Positions 32,475-39,609 of a stretch of 58,124 bases of DNA are shown one piece after another. The DNA comes from Deltaproteobacteria bacterium (GTDB taxonomy: Bacteria; Myxococcota_A; UBA796; SXON01). Numbering within the stretch: position 1 is the stretch's first letter; the number at the start of each line of letters is the position of its first letter. The stretch is taken from positions 1 through 58,124 of the forward strand of contig CANKOI010000013.1 in assembly GCA_947484175.1 (NCBI GenBank), written 5' to 3'. The notes below the pieces were generated by a model. That model was not told the DNA's origin. It saw nothing but the letters and a program-made list of their open reading frames with translations, and made no database searches. The translations under genes and the position numbers were made by a program.

Positions 32475-33406
32475 CCGTCCTCCCAAGGCCACTGCAAGCC
32501 CGCCTCGTCCATCAGCATCCTCACCGGCTCGGAGATCGCTTCCACACCATCCTGAGCGCGCACTCGGGCTTCGTTGAGGACCCTTAGGGTCGTGCCCTCG
32601 CCAAAGGTGTCGTCGACGAGTTCGATGGTGGGTTCGAGGCCGGCGGCCGCAAGGTCGTACGCAAACTCAGTGACGCCTTCAATCGTACCGCGGCCGGAGC
32701 GGATCCAAAGATCGACCGCGGTCGCCTGTTCGGGCGTGAGGAGGTCGAGGTTGTCTCCCCACCGGGGCAGGATGCGTAGCGCGGTCTCGACCGCCTGCGA
32801 GATCCCTGGCGCGGTGATGAGGATCTCGACATCCGGCGTGAGGCCGATCATGGCGAGGTCGAGGGGATCGAGGTCTCCGAGGCCCGCTTCTAGGTAGGAA
32901 TCGGCGTGGGTTCCATAGGCGAAGTCCCGAAAATTGTCGTTGGAACGCTCAAGATTGTCGAACGCCTCCGGATCCGCTCCCTGCAACTCCTCAATTGCGT
33001 TCTGCAGGTTGAGCGCCGTGCGATCGAGCCAAGCCTGTCCGTCTTCGGTCAGACGCGGACGCAGCTTCGTGGTGAAGCTCAGGCAGGACCTGCGACCGTA
33101 GTTCCAGTAGTAGTCCGGGGGGCGCATGTCGCAGCCGAAAGCCGCGTAGCGCAGGACGAAGTCCAGGTGCCGGTCCTCGTAGTAGTCGGGCTGTCCCGTG
33201 ACGGTGACCGCCGCCGGAGGGACGTAATCGATGCTACACACACCTTCCTCTGCAGCCGCAGCGCCCATCGTTCCGGAGGCGAGCTGCTCCTGCGCGAAGG
33301 CGTTTCCCCGAAGCGCGGACGCTCCCCCAGTCGAGTTGGCAGTGGTGGGTGATGGCCGGGACGACGTCTCCTGCGTGGGTGCGCTCGACTTTTGGTGTGC
33401 ACCCAT
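32471..33406 (-). CDS. Hypothetical protein with disordered N-terminus, no signal peptide
   Basis: 311 residues, with a good GGGAGG ribosome binding site. Residues 1-50 (MGAHQKSSAPTQETSSRPSP...) are Ser/Thr/Pro/Ala-rich and probably disordered; there is no signal peptide. A Tyr/Cys-rich block follows (CSIDYVPPAAV, PDYYEDRHLDFVLRYAAFGC, PPDYYWNYGRRSCLSF), then a helical region (LRPRLTEDGQAWLDRTALNLQNAIEELQ) and a C-terminal half of acidic helices. I do not recognise the family with confidence. It ends by overlapping the exported propeller gene, so the two are co-expressed. A disordered leader followed by a folded body is seen in some injected cargo proteins, but no injection apparatus is in the window. 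Confidence 0.7.
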   Translation of the reverse strand: MGAHQKSSAPTQETSSRPSPTTANSTGGASALRGNAFAQEQLASGTMGAAAAEEGVCSIDYVPPAAVTVTGQPDYYEDRHLDFVLRYAAFGCDMRPPDYYWNYGRRSCLSFTTKLRPRLTEDGQAWLDRTALNLQNAIEELQGADPEAFDNLERSNDNFRDFAYGTHADSYLEAGLGDLDPLDLAMIGLTPDVEILITAPGISQAVETALRILPRWGDNLDLLTPEQATAVDLWIRSGRGTIEGVTEFAYDLAAAGLEPTIELVDDTFGEGTTLRVLNEARVRAQDGVEAISEPVRMLMDEAGLQWPWEDG

Positions 33407-33460
33407 CCCGCCGCCTCCCGGTCGTCCACAGTGACGCTAACACATCGCGGCCGCGTTCCT

Positions 33461-33480
33461 CGGATCAGCCCGGATCAGCC
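33461..33480. repeat. Tandem 10-bp duplication
   Basis: CGGATCAGCC occurs twice in direct succession in the 95-bp gap between two minus-strand genes (33407-33501). Nothing else is recognisable in this gap apart from the ribosome binding site of the gene ending at 33406. Confidence 0.5.
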
Positions 33481-33501
33481 CGCCGGCGCCCCCCCCCAGC
33501 C

Positions 33502-34191
33502 TCACCCCCACCACAACCTCGGCACCCTCCACACGGCCTCCACCGCGATGGCTCCGCTCATCTTCGAGACCCCCCCTTCGCGCTCCGTGAACACGATGGG
33601 CACTTCCTCGATGCGAAAGCCTAAGCGTGCGGCCCGCAGCGTGGTCTCGGCCTGGAATACGTACCCGTTCGAAGCGACTGGACGCTCCAACACCGCGCGG
33701 AGCGCCGGGGCGCGCCATGCCTTGAATCCCCCCGTGAGATCGCGCTGCGGCAATCCGAGGAGCAGCCGGGCATACGCCGAGCCGCCGCGCGAGAGCAGCT
33801 GCCTGTGAACGGGCCAGTTGCGCACGCCGCCGCCCGGCACGTACCTGCTGCCCAGCACCAGGTCGGCCCCCGAAGCGAGGAGCCGCGACACATCGTCGGG
33901 GTCGTGGGAGAGGTCGGCGTCCATCTGCACCACCCGCTCCGCGCCTGCGGCGAGCGCGTGCCGGAACCCGAGGAGGTAGGCGGTGGCGAGGCCGTCTTTG
34001 GAGGGGCGGGTGAGCAAGTGCAGCCGTGGCTCCGCGATTGCCCGCTCGGCAACCCGCGCGCCGGTGCCGTCGGGAGAGCCGTCGTCTACGACCACTACGG
34101 CCAACTCCGGCCGCAGTCCCAAGAGCCGATCCAGCAGCCCGTCGATGTTCGTGCGTTCGTTGTAGGTCGGGGTGACCACCCAGGTGAGCAC
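33502..34191 (-). CDS. Dolichol/polyprenyl-phosphate mannosyltransferase-like glycosyltransferase (GT2)
   Basis: 229 residues from a GTG start. It is a GT-A fold enzyme of the DPM1/PpmI class that transfers a sugar from a nucleotide donor to polyprenyl phosphate at the cytoplasmic face. Motifs: VVTPTYNERTNIDGLLDRL, VVVVDDGSPDGTGA, the metal-binding VVQMDADLSHDPDDV (DAD), LVLGSRYVPGGGVRNW, RDLTGGFKAWR and GYVFQAETTLRA. There is no C-terminal membrane segment, as in soluble DPM1-type enzymes. It follows lpdA by 11 nt. GDP-mannose from the manC product encoded in the same window would be a fitting donor, but this is inference. Confidence 0.92.
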   Translation of the reverse strand: MLTWVVTPTYNERTNIDGLLDRLLGLRPELAVVVVDDGSPDGTGARVAERAIAEPRLHLLTRPSKDGLATAYLLGFRHALAAGAERVVQMDADLSHDPDDVSRLLASGADLVLGSRYVPGGGVRNWPVHRQLLSRGGSAYARLLLGLPQRDLTGGFKAWRAPALRAVLERPVASNGYVFQAETTLRAARLGFRIEEVPIVFTEREGGVSKMSGAIAVEAVWRVPRLWWG

Positions 34192-34202
34192 GACGGCGCC
34201 GA

Positions 34203-35588
34203 CTAGAGGTGGGTGCCTTTGCCCACCGCCTCCGCCACCGCTTCCGCCATGGCCTCTCCCACCGTGGGGTGCGCGTGAACGGTGTGCAGGAAGTGCTCCG
34301 CGGTGACTTCGGCCCCGCGGGCCATCACGAAGTTGGCGAGCAGCTCGCTCACATCGTGGCCGACGAGGTGAGCACCGAGAATTTCGCCCCGCTTCGCGCC
34401 CACCAGCACCTTCACGAACCCTTCGCTCGCACCGATGGCGCGAGCCTTCCCGTTTGCCGACAGGGGAAAGCGCCCCACCGTGAATTCCACGCCGCTCGCT
34501 CGCGCCGCGGCTTCCGTGAGCCCGACGCTGGCGATCTGCGGCTGGCAATACGTGGCCGCGGGCATGTTGCCGTAGTCCACATCGGGCACGTGTTCGCCCG
34601 CGATCCGGCCCACGCACACGTGGGCCTCGGCGTAGGCGGTGTGCGCCAGGGCGGGCGGCCCGCACACGTCGCCGATCGCGTACACCCCCGGCACGCTGGT
34701 GCGGTAGCTCGTGTCAACTTTGATGTGCCCCCGTTCGACGGCTACGCCTGCCGCCTCGAGCCCGATGCCCTCGACGTTCGGGGCGACGCCCACCGCGAGG
34801 AGCGCGTGCGAGCTGCGCAGCTCCCGCCCGTCGGCCAGCTTCACCACGGCCTCGTCGCCCTCGCGCTTCGCTGAGGTGCACTGCACCCCGAGGATCACGT
34901 TGACGCCAGCCTTCTTGAACGACTTGAGGATTTCCGCGCTCACGTCGGCATCCTCCAGCGGGCAAAGCCGGTCGGCGCCCTCCACCAGCGTAACGGCGCT
35001 GCCGAAGCTGTTGAAGAAGTACGCGAACTCCAGCCCGATCGCGCCGCTCCCGAGCACCGTGATCGAGGTGGGCTGCACCAGCGAAGCGATGGCCTCGCGG
35101 TAGGTGAGCACGCGCTCACCGTCGGCCTCCATACCGGGGAAGAGCCTGGCCCGCGCCCCGGTAGCCACGATGATGTGGCGCGCCGAGAGGGTGGACTCGC
35201 CGGTGGAGCTCTGCACGGTCACCGACCCCGCAGCACCCAGCGAGGCCGTACCCGCCACCACCTCCACGCCGTACTTCTTGAAGAGGAACCGAACGCCGCG
35301 CTCGCTCTGGTCGGCGATCTTGCGGCTGCGGCCGATCACCTTGGCCCAATCGTGCCGCGGGTTGTCGACCGCGAGACCGAACTGGCCGACTTCTTCCTTC
35401 AGAAAGACGTACTGCTCCGCCGCACGCAACAGCGCCTTGCTGGGAATGCACCCCCAATTCAGGCACACCCCCCCGAGGCGCTCCTTCTCCACGCATGCCA
35501 CCTTCAACTTGCGCTGCGCGGCCAGGATTGCGGCGAGGTAGCCGCCCGGGCCGCTGCCAATCACCACCACGTCGTAGGTCACGCTCAC
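34203..35588 (-). CDS. lpdA: Dihydrolipoyl dehydrogenase (E3)
   Basis: 461 residues. This FAD/NAD disulfide oxidoreductase reoxidises dihydrolipoamide in 2-oxoacid dehydrogenase complexes or glycine cleavage. It shows the FAD motif VVVIGSGPGGYLAAI, the redox-active disulfide GGVCLNWGCIPSK, the NAD motif VLGSGAIGLEFAYFF, the second FAD motif GVYAIGDVCGPPALAH and the C-terminal active-site HTVHAHPTVGEA. GTG at 35588 with GGAG five bases before it is the best start. The rest of a dehydrogenase complex is not in the window, though leucine dehydrogenase at 6994 supplies branched-chain 2-oxo acids. It is divergent from purB over 71 bp. Confidence 0.96.
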   Translation of the reverse strand: MSVTYDVVVIGSGPGGYLAAILAAQRKLKVACVEKERLGGVCLNWGCIPSKALLRAAEQYVFLKEEVGQFGLAVDNPRHDWAKVIGRSRKIADQSERGVRFLFKKYGVEVVAGTASLGAAGSVTVQSSTGESTLSARHIIVATGARARLFPGMEADGERVLTYREAIASLVQPTSITVLGSGAIGLEFAYFFNSFGSAVTLVEGADRLCPLEDADVSAEILKSFKKAGVNVILGVQCTSAKREGDEAVVKLADGRELRSSHALLAVGVAPNVEGIGLEAAGVAVERGHIKVDTSYRTSVPGVYAIGDVCGPPALAHTAYAEAHVCVGRIAGEHVPDVDYGNMPAATYCQPQIASVGLTEAAARASGVEFTVGRFPLSANGKARAIGASEGFVKVLVGAKRGEILGAHLVGHDVSELLANFVMARGAEVTAEHFLHTVHAHPTVGEAMAEAVAEAVGKGTHL

Positions 35589-35611
35589 CGAGGCTCCGCG
35601 AAGGGTCGGCA

Positions 35612-35639
35612 AGCTATCCCGGCAGCGTTCGTGATAGCT
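35612..35639. promoter_or_regulatory. Inverted repeat in the lpdA-purB divergent promoter region
   Basis: AGCTATC and GATAGCT are a perfect 7-bp inverted repeat separated by 14 bp, centred in the 71-bp interval between the two divergent start codons. Each arm contains a GATAGC/TATC element that could be part of a -10 box or a shared operator. Confidence 0.4.
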
Positions 35640-35659
35640 CCCCGGCGCCCGGAGGCCTG

Positions 35660-36997
35660 ATGATCGCCCGATACTCCACCCCCGAAATGGTGGCCGTGTG
35701 GACCCCGGAGCGCCGCCTCGGCGTGATGCTGGAGGTCGAGCTGCTCGCCTGCGAGGCGATGGAGGCGCGAGGCGAAGTCCCGCCCGGAACCGCCGCGACC
35801 TGCCGCGAACGTGCGCGCTTCGACATCGCCCGCGTCGACGAGATTGAGCGCACCGTGAAACACGACGTGATCGCCTTTCTCACCAACGTGAACGAGTACG
35901 TGGGCGAGCCCGGCCGACACCTCCACAAGGGCATGACCTCGAGTGATGTGCTCGACACCGCCCTCGGCGTGCAGATGCGCGACGCGGGCCTCCTCATTCG
36001 CGACGAGCTCACCGGGGTGCTCGACGCGCTGCGGCTTCGCGCCGAAGAACACGTGGACACGGTGTGCGTCGGCCGCAGCCACGGCATCCACGCGGAGCCC
36101 GTCACCTTCGGCTGGAAGCTCACGATTCTGTGGGACGAGCTCAGGCGCGGGAGAGAGCGCCTCGACCACGCCATTCGCGACATCAGCGTGGGCAAGATCA
36201 GCGGGGCGGTGGGCACGTTTGCGCACGTGGACCCCGCGGTGGAGGCCTATGTTTGCGAGCGCCTCGGCTTGCAGCCGGCACCGGCGAGTAATCAAGTGGT
36301 GCAGCGCGACCGCCACGCCTACTTCTTCACGGTTCTGGCGCTCATCGCGACCAGCGTGGAGAAGTTCGCGGTGGAGGTGCGGCACCTGCAGCGCACCGAG
36401 GTGATGGAGGCGGAGGAGCCGTTCACGCCGGGGCAGAAGGGCTCCAGCGCGATGCCCCACAAACGAAACCCCATCCTCAGCGAGAACCTCACGGGGCTCG
36501 CGCGGCTGATGCGCAGCTACGCCCAGGCCGCCATGGAAGATGTTCCGCTGTGGCACGAACGGGACATCAGTCACAGCTCGGTGGAGCGGGTGATTGGTCC
36601 CGACGCCACCGTCACCCTCCACTTCATGCTCCGCCGGCTGAAGGGACTGGTGGCGGGACTTGTCGTGTACCCGGAGAACATGCGGCGCAATCTGGAGCGC
36701 AGCGGAGGGATCTACTTCTCCCAGAAGGTTCTTCTGGCGCTCGTCGAGGCGGGCTTGAGTCGAGAGGATGCGTACGCGAGGGTGCAAACGAACGCCATGG
36801 CCGTGTTTGCGGAAGGCGGCTGGCTGCCAGCTAAGCTCGCAGCCGACCCACAGGTGGGCGGTGTGCTCGGCGCCGGCCGGGTGGAGGCGCTCTGCGACCT
36901 CGGGTGGTACGTCCGTCATTCGCGGATGGTGCAGACCCGCGTGTTCAGCGGATCGCAGGCCGGCGTACGGTTGCACCGCGCGACGACGCAACAATGA
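35660..36997 (+). CDS. purB: Adenylosuccinate lyase
   Basis: 445 residues with GGAGG four bases before the ATG. It catalyses two steps of purine synthesis: SAICAR to AICAR, and adenylosuccinate to AMP, with fumarate released. Family blocks are present: RYSTPEMVAVWTPE, KHDVIAFLTNV, HKGMTSSDVLDTA, the catalytic-histidine segment VGRSHGIHAEPVTFGWK, GAVGTFAHVDP, the flexible signature loop GQKGSSAMPHKRNPI with the catalytic serine, and HERDISHSSVER. Its length is normal and it is complete. It is divergent from lpdA. Confidence 0.97.
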   Translation: MIARYSTPEMVAVWTPERRLGVMLEVELLACEAMEARGEVPPGTAATCRERARFDIARVDEIERTVKHDVIAFLTNVNEYVGEPGRHLHKGMTSSDVLDTALGVQMRDAGLLIRDELTGVLDALRLRAEEHVDTVCVGRSHGIHAEPVTFGWKLTILWDELRRGRERLDHAIRDISVGKISGAVGTFAHVDPAVEAYVCERLGLQPAPASNQVVQRDRHAYFFTVLALIATSVEKFAVEVRHLQRTEVMEAEEPFTPGQKGSSAMPHKRNPILSENLTGLARLMRSYAQAAMEDVPLWHERDISHSSVERVIGPDATVTLHFMLRRLKGLVAGLVVYPENMRRNLERSGGIYFSQKVLLALVEAGLSREDAYARVQTNAMAVFAEGGWLPAKLAADPQVGGVLGAGRVEALCDLGWYVRHSRMVQTRVFSGSQAGVRLHRATTQQ

Positions 36998-37016
36998 CGG
37001 CTATGATCCCCTCGTG

Positions 37017-37742
37017 ATGACGTTGTTCTCCGTTCTCGCCTGTGCACACCAAGTGAGCTGGGTGGAAGAACATGAGCCCCGCTACCCGGCCACGACCGCG
37101 CGCGTAGCGGTCATCGCCATGGAGCCGGCCTGCCGCCCGCTCGCCGACTTCCTCACCCGTGCGCTCGGTTTGCGCCCGGGCGTGGATGTCGCGCCCGACG
37201 CGCCGCAGCGAGTCTACGTGCAGCGCTGCGACGACCTGGTGACCACCACCCTGAACGTCGAAGGCAACTACCCAGGCATCAACTACGGCAACACGGTGTA
37301 CTTCGAGCGCCGCCAGTACACCCTCCACGGCTGGGCGACGGGCGCGATCGAGGTGCAGGCGCCCGGCATCGAGCCGATGCGGTTTGAGACGACCGCGGAG
37401 GCCGACACCCGCACCCCCTGGTCGAGTACCGGCGACCTCGAAGTTCCCGCTTCGCCTGCGCTGCGCGACACGCTGATGCGCGCGCTCGCGAGTCAGCTCG
37501 CCGACAACCTCGTGCCTCTCCCCGAAACGTTCCGACGTCAGGTGTATCCGAACCCCGAGCCCGGCACGGCGCGCCAGTTCCACAACGAAGCCGTCGCTTC
37601 GGAGCGAGCCGGCAACCTTGATGAGGCGGTGCGCATGGCCCGTCAGGCCTATGCCGCCGACCCCTCTCCGCGTGCGATGGACTACCTCGAAGCGCTGCAG
37701 AGGCACGCCGAGCGGGTGGGGTACGCGCTGAAGTCGCCGTAG
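37017..37742 (+). CDS. Hypothetical lipoprotein with C-terminal TPR-like segment
   Basis: 241 residues. ATG 37017 (or the adjacent GTG 37014) gives MTLFSVLACAHQVSW, an extremely short, uncharged lipoprotein signal with Cys9. The mature region begins with a conserved-looking alpha/beta segment (TTARVAVIAMEPACRPLADFLTRALGLRPGVDV) and a beta-rich part with an FNVEGNYPG-like turn. It ends in a helical pair (RQFHNEAVASERAGNLDEAVRMARQAYAADPS) resembling one TPR. The pattern is reminiscent of periplasmic lipoproteins with an N-terminal CsgG-like fold, but I cannot assign a family. It follows purB by 19 bp. Confidence 0.72.
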   Translation: MTLFSVLACAHQVSWVEEHEPRYPATTARVAVIAMEPACRPLADFLTRALGLRPGVDVAPDAPQRVYVQRCDDLVTTTLNVEGNYPGINYGNTVYFERRQYTLHGWATGAIEVQAPGIEPMRFETTAEADTRTPWSSTGDLEVPASPALRDTLMRALASQLADNLVPLPETFRRQVYPNPEPGTARQFHNEAVASERAGNLDEAVRMARQAYAADPSPRAMDYLEALQRHAERVGYALKSP

Positions 37743-37762
37743 CGCCGTCTCGGCCCCCGTCG

Positions 37763-38800
37763 CTACCCCCCCAGCTCCACGCCGACCGCCCGAGCGGTCG
37801 CCACCAGCTCCCCACCGAGGTCGACCGTCCGATTCTGCCGGACAGCCTCGGCCAGCGGCACGCCGACGATGTTGCCGTTGCGGAGCGCCACCATGTGCCC
37901 CCAGCGTCCCTCCTGCACCAGCTCCACGGCCGCCACGCCGAAGCGCGTCGCCAGCACCCGATCAAACGCGTTGGGCGAGCCGCCTCGCTGCAGATGCCCC
38001 AGCACCGTCATGCGAATGTCCAGCTCGGGTTCGGCACGCCGCAGCGCGTCGACAACGAGCTGACCTGCGTTTCCGGCGGAAGACTCGCCCCCTTCGGGGC
38101 GGGCCGACTCGGCCACGACGATGAGCGAGAACGGGCGACCCAGCTGCCGCCGCTGTTCCAACTTCGCCCGAATGCGGTCGATGTTCCACGGGAGCTCGGG
38201 GAGCAGGATCACGTCGGCGCCCCCTGCGATGCCCCCGTGAAGCGCGATGAAGCCGGCGTCGCGCCCCATCACCTCCACCACGATGCAGCGGTCGTGGCTC
38301 TCGGCGGTGGTGTGCAGGCGGTCGAGGGCGTCGCACACGCAGTCCACGGCGCTCAGGAAGCCGAAGGTTTGGTCGGTGGCGCCGAGATCGTTGTCGATGG
38401 TTTTGGGCACGCCCAGAACGTTCACGCCGTGCTCGCGCATCAGCCGCTCGGCGATGCGCATCGTGCCGTCGCCGCCGATCACGATGAGCCCTTCGATGCC
38501 GAGCCGTTCGAGCTCCCGGCCCACGTCTGCTGCGTGGTCGCGGCCATCTTTCCAGGCGAACGGATCCCCTCGGTTGGTCGTGCCGAGGATGGTGCCGCCC
38601 CGCTGGAGGAGGCCGCCGCAGGAGCGCGGCACCAGGCGCTTCAGGCGCATCGGCCGCGCGATGAGGCCATCGAACGCATCTTCCACTCCGGTGAGCAGCC
38701 AGCGCTTCTGGCCTACGCCCGACTTCACCACGGCGCGGATCACCGCGTTCAAGCCGGGAGCGTCTCCCCCGCCGGTGAGGATTCCCACGTGTCGGGACAT
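37763..38800 (-). CDS. pfkA: 6-phosphofructokinase
   Basis: 345 residues. It phosphorylates fructose-6-phosphate in glycolysis. Motifs: GILTGGGDAPGLNAVIR, IGGDGTM, GVPKTIDNDLGATDQTFGF with the catalytic Asp136, VEVMGRDAGFIALHGG, ILLPELP and VLGHLQRGGSPNAFDR. At the two positions that separate phosphate donors it has Gly112 (equivalent to Gly104 in E. coli, ATP-type) but Lys133 (equivalent to residue 124, where Lys is usual in pyrophosphate enzymes). The Gly/Lys combination is known from some ATP-dependent actinobacterial enzymes, so ATP is the likelier donor but not certain. Pyruvate kinase is also in the window. Confidence 0.95.
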   Translation of the reverse strand: MSRHVGILTGGGDAPGLNAVIRAVVKSGVGQKRWLLTGVEDAFDGLIARPMRLKRLVPRSCGGLLQRGGTILGTTNRGDPFAWKDGRDHAADVGRELERLGIEGLIVIGGDGTMRIAERLMREHGVNVLGVPKTIDNDLGATDQTFGFLSAVDCVCDALDRLHTTAESHDRCIVVEVMGRDAGFIALHGGIAGGADVILLPELPWNIDRIRAKLEQRRQLGRPFSLIVVAESARPEGGESSAGNAGQLVVDALRRAEPELDIRMTVLGHLQRGGSPNAFDRVLATRFGVAAVELVQEGRWGHMVALRNGNIVGVPLAEAVRQNRTVDLGGELVATARAVGVELGG

Positions 38801-38832
38801 GCTGTACCTCGCGGCGCCGGGTAACTGCGCGA

Positions 38833-39597
38833 ATGCCCGGCGCGCACCCCGATGTCCGAATCGTCACCGCAAGTTGGGCAAGGATCGAGCCCGTTCGGGG
38901 TGGCTACGACGAGGCGGCCCTCGACGCACTTCAGCACGCCGTGAGGTCGGTACGCTCCGAGGGCGGCGAGCCGGTCGTGGTGCTGCACGCCGGAGCGCTC
39001 CCCGATTGGGTGATCGCCCGCCACGGCTGGCTCGACCCCGACATCGGCGCCGACTGGGGCTGCTACGTGGATCGTGTGGCGCAGCGAGTGGCGGCGCATG
39101 TGCGCTGGTGGGCCCCGCTCCGAGGGCCCTTGGAAGAGGCTCACTGGTACGAGGAGGGCGCACGCGTGGTGCTCCGAGCGCTTCTCGATGCGCACGCGGC
39201 CGCCTACTTGCACCTCAAACGAACGCAGGGGTTCGGCGGGCGCCCCCCGGAGGTCGGCACGCTGGCCACGTGGGCCACGTGGTCGGGGGAGGGGCTCCGT
39301 GGGCATGTCGAGGCCCGGATGCGCGCTCGGCTCGGTCCGGATGCGTGGGTGTCGGTGCTGGCCTCGGGGCGGCTCGCGCCGCCCTTCTCGCTGGTCGGCG
39401 AGCTGCCCAATGGCACCGCCGCGCTCGACTGGATCGGCGTGGACTGGGCCGGATCGGTGGAACTGCCGAGCGGGCGGGTGCTCGGACCCGACGAGGCCGG
39501 GCGCGCCGCTTGCGTTGCCCGACTCGCGGCTTACGGCAAGCCGATGCTCATGCCGGGGGCCGGGGCGCTGCCCGGGGTGCGACGAGTGGGCGAGTAG
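38833..39597 (+). CDS. GH1-like TIM-barrel protein lacking catalytic glutamates
   Basis: 254 residues with no signal peptide. The central part, SWARIEPVRGGYDEAALDAL, GGEPVVVLHAGALPDWVIARHGWLDPDIGADWGCYVDRVAQRVA, follows glycoside hydrolase family 1 (beta-glucosidase) closely. Where family 1 has the acid/base TxNEP motif this protein reads VRWWAPLRGPLEEAHW, and where the nucleophile ENG is expected it reads KPMLMPGAGAL. At 254 residues it is about half the usual size. It is therefore probably a non-catalytic relative or a decayed gene; the clean frame and normal codon use favour the former. Function unknown. Confidence 0.75.
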   Translation: MPGAHPDVRIVTASWARIEPVRGGYDEAALDALQHAVRSVRSEGGEPVVVLHAGALPDWVIARHGWLDPDIGADWGCYVDRVAQRVAAHVRWWAPLRGPLEEAHWYEEGARVVLRALLDAHAAAYLHLKRTQGFGGRPPEVGTLATWATWSGEGLRGHVEARMRARLGPDAWVSVLASGRLAPPFSLVGELPNGTAALDWIGVDWAGSVELPSGRVLGPDEAGRAACVARLAAYGKPMLMPGAGALPGVRRVGE

Positions 39598-39609
39598 GCC
39601 GGGCCGCGC

